Shown in pieces: positions 24,871-34,001 of a DNA stretch of 42,664 bases (within the stretch, counting starts at the first letter, position 1; each line of letters begins with the position of its first letter). A program made the translations under genes and the position numbers. The stretch is from Campylobacterales bacterium. Lineage in GTDB: Bacteria; Campylobacterota; Campylobacteria; Campylobacterales; Sulfurospirillaceae. The stretch lies in contig JAJRPV010000076.1 of NCBI GenBank assembly GCA_024280575.1, forward strand, positions 1 through 42,664. Direction: 5' to 3'. The notes beneath the pieces are model-generated. The model was not told the DNA's origin, did no database searches, and worked only from the letters and a program-made list of their open reading frames with translations.

Positions 24871-26273
24871 GATTTTGGTCTTTTCTTGGAATCAAATCTT
24901 TTTGCCTGCCATTTTAACCTTTTATACTTTAATGTAGATCTGATATTTTTATATTTCTCCAAATCTTTCGTGTGAATACTTATACTTGAGTGTTCTATAT
25001 CATCACCTTCATCAATTTCTATATTTCCAGCCTTACTCATAGCTATCCTCTGGGACGGGAACACACTTCTGTGACCGGATACCAAAAATGCAATAACTGC
25101 TGAAATCGCAGCATAGTGAGCTATTTCTATACCAAAAAGCTCAACTGCCATAATGACAGAAGCGATAGGAGCATTTGTTGTACCTGACAATACACTAACA
25201 AATCCAAGAGCTGCAAAAAGTGCAACTTGATTGTGTATCAGATGCCCAAATACCACACCGCTTGTTGCTCCCACATAAAAAATTGGCGTTACAATTCCAC
25301 CGCTTCCGCCACTTCCAAGAGAGATAGAAGTAAAAATAGTCTTCAGTATAAAATCATACCAATGAATATCAGCAGATAAAAATCCATTTGGATCGAGTGC
25401 ATTTTCTATGACGCCAAGTCCAAGTCCAAGATATCTATCACCTACCACCAAAGTAGCAATAACCATCAAAATACCTGCTGCAAATGCTTTCAAATATCTA
25501 TTATATTTTATTTCATTAATTATTCGCTCTGTTTCATTTAATACTGTTGTAAAAAAATCTGCTACAAATCCAAAAAATATACCCGCTACTACAACCTCGG
25601 CAATAAGGGGTAAATCTAAATTTACTGATTTAAAAAAATGTATATCAAAATATGTATAATCAACTCCTAAAAGTTGCGCTGTAGTAAATGCTGCAAATCC
25701 AGCTATAAATGACGGCAAAAGTACATCATACAAAATAATACCTATTGTTAAAACCTCTATACCAAATATAGCTCCGGCAATCGGAGTTCCAAAAACAGAG
25801 GCAAAACCGGCACTGATACCACAAATAACTAATTTTTTTCTATCGACATCGCTAAATTTTAAGATAGAAGCAACGACCGAAGAAGCTCCCGCACCAATCT
25901 GCGCTCCGGGGCCCTCTTTTCCTACAGAACCACCTGCAAAAATAGTAAAAATTGTCGCTAAAAGTTTTATAGGCATAACGGCAACTTTTATCTTGCCATT
26001 ATTTTTATGGACTGCTTCAATAACCTTTTCAGTTCCATGCCCTTGAGCAGTTGGCGCAAAAGTTCTTATGACAAATACAGTTAAGGGGAGTGCTAATGGT
26101 AGTATAAAATAGTATGGTATTTCCAAGATTCCTCTGTGATTAACAGAATACTCTAATAACCATAAAAACAGCGCCATTAAAGCACCTATAATTACTCCCA
26201 CAAAGGAGGACAAAAATATCCACTTGCTTACACTAAAAAATATGACGGTTTGCTCAGCTACATGTTTTTTCAC
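24867..26273 (-). CDS. ClC-family chloride channel or proton/anion antiporter
   Basis: Membrane protein of 468 residues with the ClC repeated helical fold. The gating-glutamate motif is GSVGKEGPGAQIG (about 120), and SLGSGGSGGIVTPIFYVGA (about 315) matches the family's third signature, usually GxFxP. The first signature, GSGIP in classical ClCs, reads GHGTE here (near 79), which suggests altered anion selectivity. The C-terminal 60 residues are hydrophilic and basic with no CBS domains. The start is GTG at 26273, with no strong ribosome site. It stands alone between the Cys-rich lipoprotein gene and the convergent LysE gene. Confidence 0.9.
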   Translation of the reverse strand: MKKHVAEQTVIFFSVSKWIFLSSFVGVIIGALMALFLWLLEYSVNHRGILEIPYYFILPLALPLTVFVIRTFAPTAQGHGTEKVIEAVHKNNGKIKVAVMPIKLLATIFTIFAGGSVGKEGPGAQIGAGASSVVASILKFSDVDRKKLVICGISAGFASVFGTPIAGAIFGIEVLTIGIILYDVLLPSFIAGFAAFTTAQLLGVDYTYFDIHFFKSVNLDLPLIAEVVVAGIFFGFVADFFTTVLNETERIINEIKYNRYLKAFAAGILMVIATLVVGDRYLGLGLGVIENALDPNGFLSADIHWYDFILKTIFTSISLGSGGSGGIVTPIFYVGATSGVVFGHLIHNQVALFAALGFVSVLSGTTNAPIASVIMAVELFGIEIAHYAAISAVIAFLVSGHRSVFPSQRIAMSKAGNIEIDEGDDIEHSSISIHTKDLEKYKNIRSTLKYKRLKWQAKRFDSKKRPKS

Positions 26274-26372
26274 TAAATTTTCTTATTTTGGGATTTTTAT
26301 TTTTGATATGATACTCTTTTAAATCTTAATTTTTAAGTATCTGAGCAATAAAAAAAGTTTCTTAAGATTTTT

Positions 26373-26972
26373 TTAATCACAATTTCTGACACAAATCTTA
26401 TGAGGCACAATTTCACCTCCACAGCTTATAAAGCAACTGTCATAAAGATTGCTACAACCACAATTTTTAGAGCAACTCTTTTGTTGGTTTGCCAAATTTT
26501 CACTAAAAGTGATATACCTCGGCTCCCTTGGTTCAACCGGTCTATCTCTTCTTAATCTTTTAATTATATATCTTAAGTAATACTCTCTCTCACAAGCATA
26601 TTTATCATTATTCTTGGAGCATTTTTTATTAAAATATCTCCAATCTTTATACCGCTCATCGTATCTATTTTGCCAATCATATATTTCAAGATTATAATCA
26701 TTTTGCCTAGCCAAGTAATTTTCGTACCTTTGTTTATAATCTTTATCTGTTCTTATTTGTATTTTCTTGGCTCTTTCGTTGGCATAACTTAAACAATCAC
26801 TATAATCTTCTTCACACCTTTGCTGACATGCCTGTTTTTGATAAAAACACTCTTTTAAACAAACTTTTGATTTTTGATCAAGAGGCGGAATGTACTGATT
26901 TCTTACAGCATATTGTGGTGCACAGCCACTAAAAAAAACAACAAAACCCAAAATAAATATTATACTTTTCAC
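26373..26972 (-). CDS. cysteine-rich lipoprotein, unknown function
   Basis: Lipoprotein of 199 residues: signal peptide with lipobox FSGC, Cys17 being the lipid site. The mature part has 14 further Cys, an even number, grouped as CxxxC pairs (CLKEC, CQQRC near the N-terminus; CSKNC, CFISC, CVRNC near the C-terminus). The two Cys clusters flank a charged, Tyr/Arg/Asp-rich helix. This suggests disulfide-linked helical hairpins at each end in the periplasm. No family is recognised. The start is GTG at 26972 with AAGGAG five bases ahead. It begins 28 bases after the CiaB-like gene on the same strand and is probably co-transcribed with it. Confidence 0.75.
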   Translation of the reverse strand: MKSIIFILGFVVFFSGCAPQYAVRNQYIPPLDQKSKVCLKECFYQKQACQQRCEEDYSDCLSYANERAKKIQIRTDKDYKQRYENYLARQNDYNLEIYDWQNRYDERYKDWRYFNKKCSKNNDKYACEREYYLRYIIKRLRRDRPVEPREPRYITFSENLANQQKSCSKNCGCSNLYDSCFISCGGEIVPHKICVRNCD

Positions 26973-27000
26973 AACAACTCCTTATATGTAAATTTGTGAA

Positions 27001-28863
27001 CTAAATGTGGCATAACCACTCTTTTTTGTCTTCCGTTTCATCAATTTCCCGTCCTATATCCTGATGTAAATTCCAATAATACTCAACAAAAGAGTGAATT
27101 TTTTCCTCTTTTGGCATATAGTCTCCATCTTTTTTAGTAACAAATTTTTCCAAAAATTCTTTAGCATCTTTTTTTTGCAAATAATGTATCGCGAGTATCT
27201 CATAAGTTTGCATGTACCAATTTTTCAACTTTTCATATGTTTCATCATTTATTCTAAGTGATAATTTTTCATCAAAATCCAAAACTCCACTGTCAAAAAG
27301 TGCTTTAAGATGTATCAGTCCTTCGCAATAATAAGGCTCAACTTCACCTGTTTTTCTCCATGCAATCAACCCTATGGCTCTTTTTATAAGTTCCAAAAAA
27401 ACATACTCTTTTATCTCTTTATCTTCATTCATAAAAAATGCCACCAAACCACCGGTCGTTGCTTTGAATTCTTCTATATTTTTAAAAACTCCGCTTTTAT
27501 TCATCAAAGTTTCACTGTCAAAGTCCAACCACAAGATATGACCAAACTCGTGCCCAATAGTGCTAACTTCATAAACTTTATGCCAGATTTTGTCTTTTTT
27601 GAAAATTAATTCTCGCTCTTTATTTAAAAAATCTTTACCAAACACAACTTTTTCAATCTTCAAAAACGGTTTAGCTCTTTGGGTATCTAAAATATTATCT
27701 GCAAATGCAAAAATCTTTTTCCCTCTCTCTTTACTTACCTGCTCATCATTTGGAACAACTTGTGCTGAAAAAAGACCATTAAATTCGCTTGCATAATATA
27801 ATGCGGGTCGTCCGATATAAAGTTGTACTCTTTTTAGATTTTCTGTTGTTCTTTCCCAAATATGCCAAGATTCAACATTTATTTTATCAAAAAGTTTTTT
27901 ATACATATTGGATATAGAATCATAAATTTTATTCGCATTTATATTGCTAGGATTTGTCAATCTCACATCCCACTCCAAAGCTACCGCTTTTCTGTAATGG
28001 TCTTCGTAATACTCAAGAGGATGCCCAACCTGAATAGGCGAAGTTACACTCATCCAAGTCCTGTCAACATCTTTCCATCGCAACAACAACATCGTTTTGT
28101 CTTTTTCACAAAATGCTCTTTGCAAAGCTTTAAAGTAGGCAACATAACTCTTTTTTTGATTTGTATCATTGTCTTCAAAACTTTCTAACTTTTCTATCAG
28201 TTCTTTAAACTCAAGATTCATCTTTTCTGTATAATTTACAAAAAACTGTGCATAAGTTAAAATCTCAAATTTTCCGTCTTTATCAGACAAGACAGAATAA
28301 GATCTATCCGTTACATTTCCATACTCATCTTTTTCAAACAAATCAGATTCTTTTAAATATTTTATAACATTTTCCCCAAATTTATCTTTTAAGTTTGAAT
28401 TAATATTGTCGATAATATATTCATTCCAATCGTATTGCCAGTCACTCATAATCAAACCAATCGCATGAACTCCTCTTAAAAGCTCCCTGTAAAAAGAATT
28501 TAATAATTCTTTTTCTTCTATCTTGCTCAAAAGTTTTTCGTGTCTTAAAATATGGAAATTCTTTGTCCACAGATAAGCCAATGATCTTTTTGCTTTAATT
28601 TCATCTTCACAGTTGCCAGCTTTTCTCAAAACTTGCACAAACTGCTCATCTCTTAAGTTTATAAGCCTGCTAAGCAGGGCTAGATAATTCTCTTTAGTAT
28701 TATCTAATCCACACTCATCTAAAAACTCATCCACATACATACGAATCTTGTCATTTTTATATGTTTTATTCTCTACAAGTCCATAAAAAGTTCCGAGTTC
28801 CTTTTGATTGGCGCTTATTAAATCGTATAATTTGCCTAAATCTTCTTTAAATTTCTTATTCAT
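27001..28863 (-). CDS. ciaB: CiaB-like protein with a HExxH zinc-peptidase signature
   Basis: Protein of 620 residues, near the length of Campylobacter CiaB (about 610), and I assign it to that family by overall pattern. No signal peptide or membrane helix is visible. The key feature is IGHEFGHILW with His438, Glu439 and His442, followed 22 residues later by IEEFKA (Glu464/465). HExxH plus a downstream EExxA is the ligand layout of gluzincin metallopeptidases such as dipeptidyl peptidase III. CiaB is described in Campylobacter as a secreted invasion factor, but a homologue in a non-pathogen with peptidase residues points to a general enzyme role. ATG start with GAAGG upstream. A Cys-rich lipoprotein gene follows. 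Confidence 0.7.
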   Translation of the reverse strand: MNKKFKEDLGKLYDLISANQKELGTFYGLVENKTYKNDKIRMYVDEFLDECGLDNTKENYLALLSRLINLRDEQFVQVLRKAGNCEDEIKAKRSLAYLWTKNFHILRHEKLLSKIEEKELLNSFYRELLRGVHAIGLIMSDWQYDWNEYIIDNINSNLKDKFGENVIKYLKESDLFEKDEYGNVTDRSYSVLSDKDGKFEILTYAQFFVNYTEKMNLEFKELIEKLESFEDNDTNQKKSYVAYFKALQRAFCEKDKTMLLLRWKDVDRTWMSVTSPIQVGHPLEYYEDHYRKAVALEWDVRLTNPSNINANKIYDSISNMYKKLFDKINVESWHIWERTTENLKRVQLYIGRPALYYASEFNGLFSAQVVPNDEQVSKERGKKIFAFADNILDTQRAKPFLKIEKVVFGKDFLNKERELIFKKDKIWHKVYEVSTIGHEFGHILWLDFDSETLMNKSGVFKNIEEFKATTGGLVAFFMNEDKEIKEYVFLELIKRAIGLIAWRKTGEVEPYYCEGLIHLKALFDSGVLDFDEKLSLRINDETYEKLKNWYMQTYEILAIHYLQKKDAKEFLEKFVTKKDGDYMPKEEKIHSFVEYYWNLHQDIGREIDETEDKKEWLCHI

Positions 28864-28941
28864 TTGATACCTTCAAAAATTTTATTGTTTTATTGCGAAA
28901 TTATAGCAAGTTAAGTTATAATATCACTAAGGATATACAGT

Positions 28942-30057
28942 ATGACAGATGAAATGAAAATAAATAACTACCTTATAAGAGGAATTGTTGAAGCAAATAT
29001 TGATGTTTCCAAAAAGGAAAAAAGTTATTTTTCCTTAGTCAAGTTTGAGTATAAAGTTGACTTAGAAGATACTTATAGCTTTAAAGATATGATTTCATTT
29101 ATTTATATTTTTACAAACTTTAGTCCGATTTTACTTCAAGATAAAAATAGTTTTTTGATATTTTTAAAAAATACAAAAATACATAAATCAAAGGCTCTTA
29201 TAAATAAACTCTCGCAAGAATGTAAAAATAAATTTGACATAGATATAGAAAATATCGGAATTACTTTAAACAGCATGAATGATACTTATAAAACATTGAT
29301 GGATAGAGTGGATAAATATTTTGTTATGTCAAAACTATCTAGTTCAAACAAGATATTTTATGGGACAGTTGATTTTGATTATTATGACACAATGGATTCA
29401 TCTAAAATATTACAAAATATCTTTAATAAATCAAGTCATATAAATTTAAACAATTTATATAAAGGAATTCCTATACAAGAAACTGCTAGAATCTATAGTT
29501 TTAATGATGGGATTATACAGGTCAAAATAAAACCAAATAAAATCCCTTTTTATGAAAAAGAAAAATTTACTTTTATCCAACATGATTTAATTCCAGATAT
29601 CATTAAAGCAAATATACTAAAAATCGATAGAAATCGTTTTATAATTGTATTAAATAATCTGCAATTCTTAAAATCTTCTCCAGTTGAGAGAAGCAATGTC
29701 AGAATAGAACCAAATAAAAATATTCATGCTATTTTGACAAAAGGGCATAAAAAACTGGCCGAAGGAAACATAATAAGTATATCAGAAAATTCTATATCCC
29801 TAAAAGTACCATTAGAGCAAACTGACATACTATCCGCAAAAGATTTATTTCACAATGAATTAAGTATTAAGTTTCTTTTAGCCAATGATAAGAATTTTCT
29901 TTCTCCTATAAAATTAACAACTTATATATTTAATATTGTTAATGATCAAATTATATTAAATATATCTCCCAATGTTGCGGAAATTAAAAAAATCAGAAAT
30001 TATATTTCTATGCAACAAAGTGCATTATTAACAACTTTAAAACTAGAATTAAAGTAA
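28942..30057 (+). CDS. degenerate GGDEF plus PilZ-like protein, probable c-di-GMP-related
   Basis: Cytoplasmic protein of 371 residues without signal or membrane segment. Residues 20-150 look like a GGDEF fold that has lost its active site: where GGDEF should be there is DKNSFLIFL, but the family's closing pattern is kept (IGITLNSMND...LMDRVDKYFVMSK). Residues about 245-365 look like a PilZ domain, with ERSNVRIEP (compare RxxxR) and ISISENSISLKV (compare D/NxSxxG), both imperfect. The likely role is a c-di-GMP-responsive effector or a relic; binding is not assured because key residues deviate. ATG start with AAGGA upstream. It diverges from ciaB across 78 bases and is closed by a hairpin. Confidence 0.6.
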   Translation: MTDEMKINNYLIRGIVEANIDVSKKEKSYFSLVKFEYKVDLEDTYSFKDMISFIYIFTNFSPILLQDKNSFLIFLKNTKIHKSKALINKLSQECKNKFDIDIENIGITLNSMNDTYKTLMDRVDKYFVMSKLSSSNKIFYGTVDFDYYDTMDSSKILQNIFNKSSHINLNNLYKGIPIQETARIYSFNDGIIQVKIKPNKIPFYEKEKFTFIQHDLIPDIIKANILKIDRNRFIIVLNNLQFLKSSPVERSNVRIEPNKNIHAILTKGHKKLAEGNIISISENSISLKVPLEQTDILSAKDLFHNELSIKFLLANDKNFLSPIKLTTYIFNIVNDQIILNISPNVAEIKKIRNYISMQQSALLTTLKLELK

Positions 30058-30070
30058 TTAAAAGTATAAT

Positions 30071-30106
30071 AAAATATTAGATTTATTATTTAGAATCTAA
30101 TATTTT
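30071..30106 (+). terminator. inverted repeat after the GGDEF-PilZ gene
   Basis: AAAATATTAGATT (30071-30083) and AATCTAATATTTT (30094-30106) form a perfect 13-bp stem with a 10-base loop. It lies between the stop of one gene and the start of the PiT gene. The stem is AT-rich and no long T-run follows, so it is a probable rather than certain terminator. Confidence 0.5.
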
Positions 30107-30131
30107 AATTTGCACTACGCTTAGGATAACT

Positions 30132-31736
30132 ATGAATTTAAATGTTTCTAAACCCGCTAAAAAATCCACAACAATAAGCATTTCTCGTCTTTTAATCGGA
30201 ATACTGTTTATCGCTCTAGTAGCATTTTATGTTTACTCTTTTTCATCACATATGCCTAATTATTATCTACTTGTAATTTCAGCAATTTTTGGTGCTTATA
30301 TGGCTATGAATATAGGTGCAAATGATATCGCTAACAATGTCGGACCGGCTGTCGGCTCTTCTGCTCTTAGTATCGGTGGAGCAATCATATTGGCGGTAGT
30401 ATTTGAATCAGCCGGAGCTTTGATAGCCGGCGGAGATGTTGTGGGAACTATTAAAAAAGGAATTATAGATCCGGCCCTTATACAAAATGCTGATGTTTTT
30501 GTTTGGATCATGATGGCAGCCCTTCTAGCAGGTGCATTATGGCTAAACTTGGCAACTGCTTTTGGTGCTCCTGTCTCCACAACTCACTCGATAGTTGGAG
30601 GAGTGACGGGAGCAGGAATTGCGGCAGCGGGTTGGGGGATAGTAAATTGGACCAAAATGGAAGCGATTGTGGCAAGTTGGGTTATATCTCCACTTATGGG
30701 AGGAGTAATAGCGGCCGGATTCTTAATTTTCATCAAAAAAACTATTATATTTAAAAAAGATATTAAATTGGCTGCAAAAACAATTGTTCCAATCTTAATA
30801 GCTGCCATGACCTGGGTATTTGCAACTTATATTATTTTAAAAGGCTTTAAACATATTATCAAATTAAATTTTATCACGGCAAGCACCATAGGTTTGATAA
30901 TCGCTTTGATTTTATACTTTATCACAAAACCTTCTATCCTGAGAGCCGCGGACAAATTGCCAAACACAAGAGCTGCAATAAATAGATTATTTAACATACC
31001 ACTTATTTTTTCAGCTGCACTTCTTTGCTTTGCACATGGGGCAAATGATGTTGCAAATGCCGTAGGGCCGTTAGCGGCCATAAATGATGCTATTTTACAC
31101 AGCTCATTCTCGGCAAAAGCCCATATACCTCTTTGGGTAATGGTCGTAGGTGCTATCGGAATCTCTTTGGGTCTTGCACTCTACGGACCTAAACTGATAA
31201 AAAAAGTAGGAAGTGAGATAACCGAACTTGATCAGATAAGAGCCTTTTGTGTTGCTATGGCTGCCGGAATTACGGTTATAATTGCAAGTCAGTTAGGGCT
31301 CCCTGTTAGCTCTACTCATATAGCGCTAGGGGGAATCTTTGGTGTTGGATTTTTAAGAGAATACTTGACAAAAAATGAAGTTAAAGAGATTAAAGAAGAG
31401 ATCAAAAAAACACATCTTGAAGTCCAACTAGAACAACTAGAAGAGTATAAGAATGAGCTGGAATCTCTAGGAAAATTAAAAAAAGTGGATCCTTATCTGA
31501 TTCAAAATCTTATGAGTAAAATCAATGAAGAAAAAAAGATTATCAATGAAACAGAAGAGGGAAAAATCCACATGAGCAAAATTGAGAAAAAAGCAGTAAA
31601 AGTTGTAAAAAAACATCAACTTGTAAAACGAGCTGCTTTAAAAATGATCATAGCAGCATGGCTCATAACCGTACCAGTTGCTGGTATATTTTCCGCTATG
31701 TTGTACTTTATGATAAGGGGGATTATGCTTCCATAA
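30132..31736 (+). CDS. PiT-family inorganic phosphate transporter
   Basis: Low-affinity phosphate (metal-phosphate) symporter of the PiT/PHO-4 family, 534 residues. The duplicated signature is present in both halves: GANDIANNVGPAVGS near residue 62 and GANDVANAVGPLAA near 303, along with PVSTTHS and PVSSTHIALGG. About eleven membrane helices. A long charged, coiled-coil-like loop (about 415-505) sits before the last helix, longer than in E. coli PitA (499 residues in total). ATG start with AGGA upstream. It lies between a PilZ-like gene and the thiamin riboswitch. No phoU-like partner lies beside it. Confidence 0.94.
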   Translation: MNLNVSKPAKKSTTISISRLLIGILFIALVAFYVYSFSSHMPNYYLLVISAIFGAYMAMNIGANDIANNVGPAVGSSALSIGGAIILAVVFESAGALIAGGDVVGTIKKGIIDPALIQNADVFVWIMMAALLAGALWLNLATAFGAPVSTTHSIVGGVTGAGIAAAGWGIVNWTKMEAIVASWVISPLMGGVIAAGFLIFIKKTIIFKKDIKLAAKTIVPILIAAMTWVFATYIILKGFKHIIKLNFITASTIGLIIALILYFITKPSILRAADKLPNTRAAINRLFNIPLIFSAALLCFAHGANDVANAVGPLAAINDAILHSSFSAKAHIPLWVMVVGAIGISLGLALYGPKLIKKVGSEITELDQIRAFCVAMAAGITVIIASQLGLPVSSTHIALGGIFGVGFLREYLTKNEVKEIKEEIKKTHLEVQLEQLEEYKNELESLGKLKKVDPYLIQNLMSKINEEKKIINETEEGKIHMSKIEKKAVKVVKKHQLVKRAALKMIIAAWLITVPVAGIFSAMLYFMIRGIMLP

Positions 31737-31786
31737 AAACCTGTGAAAGGTAATTATAAGAAAAAAATTGTAGAATATAAAGTAAA

Positions 31787-31868
31787 CTTGCTAGGGGTGC
31801 ATTTTGCTGAGAAGAGTTCTCTCTAACCCTTGAACCTGAATATGGATAATACCAGCGTAGGAAAGCCA
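31787..31868 (+). promoter_or_regulatory. TPP riboswitch (THI element)
   Basis: Contains the conserved TPP-aptamer blocks in order: GGGGTGC, GCTGAGA, ACCCTTGAACCTGA, GGATAATACCAGCGTAGGAA. It ends about 65 bases before the thiS start. It should turn off thiSGH and thiD2/E when thiamin diphosphate is plentiful, probably by blocking translation of thiS or by termination; no clear terminator is visible. An AT-rich -10-like TAGAAT lies at 31771-31776. Confidence 0.95.
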
Positions 31869-31934
31869 AAACTTCACACTCTTCCACCAAACAGTATATA
31901 TCCAAAAAACAAAATTGTTTTAGGAGTTACAGAT

Positions 31935-32135
31935 TTGCAAATTATACTTAACAAAAAAGATACAAAAATACCAAAAAATTCAACTTTAAAAGATTTAACA
32001 TCCTCGCTTGGATTAAACCCCGATGGAATAGTCGCAGAAGTAAATCTAAATATTATAAAAAAAGAAAAATGGAAAGATTTTATCTTAAAAGATAGTGATT
32101 TGGTAGAAATCATAACATTTATGGGAGGCGGATAA
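31935..32135 (+). CDS. thiS: sulfur carrier protein ThiS
   Basis: Ubiquitin-like sulfur carrier for the thiazole moiety of thiamin, 66 residues, ending in the required Gly-Gly (FMGGG). Family landmarks are NSTLKDL, GIVAEVNLNII and DLVEIITFMGGG. A longer reading back to 31830 would begin inside the riboswitch. The start is placed at TTG 31935 because AGGAG lies eight bases ahead and the product then has the standard family length. The thiG start follows one base after the stop. Confidence 0.9.
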   Translation: MQIILNKKDTKIPKNSTLKDLTSSLGLNPDGIVAEVNLNIIKKEKWKDFILKDSDLVEIITFMGGG

Positions 32136-32136
32136 G

Positions 32137-32904
32137 GTGGATATGTTAAAAATTGGAGACAAAGAGTTTTCAAGTAGACTTCTAAGTGGCACCGGAAAGT
32201 TTCGGGACAAAAACGACATAAAAGGGATGTTGGAGAGATGTGGTTCTCAGATAATCACGATAGCTCTAAGACGAGTGAATCTTGAAAACCCTCAAGACAA
32301 TATACTAAATTACATTCCAAAAAATATAACACTTTTGCCAAATACATCAGGAGCAAGAAATGCCAAAGAAGCTGTAAGAATTGCAAATATAGCCAGAGAA
32401 TCTGGATGTGGAAATTTTATAAAAATAGAAGTAATTCATGATGCAAAGTATTTGATGCCGGACAATGAAGAGACGGTAAAAGCTACTGAAATTTTAGCAA
32501 AAGACGGTTTTACTGTTTTGCCTTATATTTCACCGGATATCGTTACATGTAAGAAACTTGAAGACGCCGGTGCAAGTGCAGTTATGCCTTTGGGCTCGCC
32601 AATCGGTTCAAATGCAGGGCTCCAAACAAAACACTTAATAGAAATGATTATCAACAATAGCTTTGTCCCCGTTATAGTTGATGCCGGAATCGGACTTCCC
32701 TCACATGCAGTACAGGCTATGGAGATGGGAGCGGATGGGGTGTTGATAAATACCGCCATAGCAACGGCACAAAATCCGGCTTTAGCAGCACATGCTTTTG
32801 CTTTAGCCATAAAAGCGGGCAGAATGGCATATCTTGCTAAAATAGAAAAACAAAAGAGTTATGCAAATGCCTCTTCGCCATTGACCGGATTTTTAAATTT
32901 ATGA
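32137..32904 (+). CDS. thiG: thiazole synthase ThiG
   Basis: Forms the thiazole phosphate ring from 1-deoxy-xylulose 5-phosphate, dehydroglycine and ThiS thiocarboxylate. TIM-barrel protein of 255 residues with SRLLSGTGKF, KIEVIHDAKYLMPD (containing the Schiff-base Lys), VMPLGSPIGSNAGL and VIVDAGIGLPSHA. The start is GTG at 32137 with GGGAGG eight bases ahead; an ATG at 32143 is an alternative. It overlaps thiH by four bases. Confidence 0.96.
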   Translation: MDMLKIGDKEFSSRLLSGTGKFRDKNDIKGMLERCGSQIITIALRRVNLENPQDNILNYIPKNITLLPNTSGARNAKEAVRIANIARESGCGNFIKIEVIHDAKYLMPDNEETVKATEILAKDGFTVLPYISPDIVTCKKLEDAGASAVMPLGSPIGSNAGLQTKHLIEMIINNSFVPVIVDAGIGLPSHAVQAMEMGADGVLINTAIATAQNPALAAHAFALAIKAGRMAYLAKIEKQKSYANASSPLTGFLNL

Positions 32905-34001
32905 GCTTTTTAAATAAACTAAACAAATATGAATCATTTGACTTTAAAGAATATTTTAACAATGTAAATGATGAGATGATTTTCGCCTCTATAGAAAAAA
33001 AGGAGTTAAATCAGTTCGACTTCCTAAATCTTCTCTCGCCAAAAGCTAAAAATCATTTGGAAAAAATAGCTCAAAAAGCTCATGAAGTAACAGTTGCAAA
33101 CTTTGGTTATACTATAAGTTTGTATCTTCCTATATATGTTTCAAACTATTGCAGTAGTGATTGTTTGTATTGCGGATTTAGCAAAAAAAACAAAATACAC
33201 AGAAAAAAATTAACTCTAGAAGAGGTGGAAATAGAAGCTAGAGAAATAGCAAAAACCGGCATAAAACATATACTTTTTTTAACAGGAGAATCAAGAAAAA
33301 TAACACCTCTTGAATACCTTTGTGATGTTACAAAAATTCTAAAAAAGTATTTTTCTTTGGTGGCTATAGAGGTATATCCCATGAGCAAAGAAGACTACGA
33401 AGTGCTTTTTGAAGCCGGTGTTGATGGCTTAACCGTCTATCAGGAAGTTTATGACAAAACACTTTACCACAGCGTACATGTAAGCGGTGAAAAAACAAAC
33501 TATGAGTATAGATTAGATACACCAGAGCGAGGTGCAAAAGCCGGCTTTAGAAACATAAATATTGGAGCACTTTTTGGTATCGGGGATATACAAAAAGAGG
33601 CATTTTTCAGTGGACTTCATGCTAAGTATTTGAGCGATAAATACCTCGAATGCGAACTTGGGTTATCAATTCCGAGGATAAATGATGCCGAAGGAGATTT
33701 TAAGCCAAATGGCATATTGGACGATACTTCTTTTGTGCAAATCATGTGTGCTTACAGGCTGTTTTTACCAAGAGCAGAAATCAATATTTCAACCAGAGAA
33801 AATTCTCAGTTTCGTGATAATCTTTTGAATATTTGCGCCACGAAGTTTTCGGCCGGTTCAAAAACGGAAGTTGGCGGATATACAAAAGCCAAAACTGAAC
33901 CTCAATTTGAGATTTCAGACAAGAGAGAGAGTGAAGAAGTGATACAAAGAATACAAGATTTAGGCTATGAGCCGGTATATAAAAATTGGGAGAGTATATG
34001 A
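32901..34001 (+). CDS. thiH: 2-iminoacetate synthase ThiH (radical SAM)
   Basis: Radical-SAM tyrosine lyase that makes dehydroglycine from tyrosine for ThiG, the anaerobic/microaerobic route. Length 366. The 4Fe-4S motif CxxxCxxC is at Cys84, Cys88 and Cys91 (YCSSDCLYCG). The C-terminal biotin/thiamin-synthesis-associated region is present (ISTRENSQFRDNL, FSAGSKTEVGGY). ThiH rather than ThiO fits a low-oxygen lifestyle. ATG overlaps the thiG stop; its own end overlaps the next gene by four bases. Confidence 0.96.
   Translation: MSFLNKLNKYESFDFKEYFNNVNDEMIFASIEKKELNQFDFLNLLSPKAKNHLEKIAQKAHEVTVANFGYTISLYLPIYVSNYCSSDCLYCGFSKKNKIHRKKLTLEEVEIEAREIAKTGIKHILFLTGESRKITPLEYLCDVTKILKKYFSLVAIEVYPMSKEDYEVLFEAGVDGLTVYQEVYDKTLYHSVHVSGEKTNYEYRLDTPERGAKAGFRNINIGALFGIGDIQKEAFFSGLHAKYLSDKYLECELGLSIPRINDAEGDFKPNGILDDTSFVQIMCAYRLFLPRAEINISTRENSQFRDNLLNICATKFSAGSKTEVGGYTKAKTEPQFEISDKRESEEVIQRIQDLGYEPVYKNWESI

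Noticed and set aside
26345-26372. TCTTAAGA with flanking A/T runs as a terminator after the Cys-rich lipoprotein gene
   Set aside because: The stem core is only eight bases and palindromic without a loop; too weak to call.
31830-31934. N-terminal extension of thiS
   Set aside because: It would be encoded by the TPP riboswitch; the AGGAG-TTG start at 31935 gives the normal family length.
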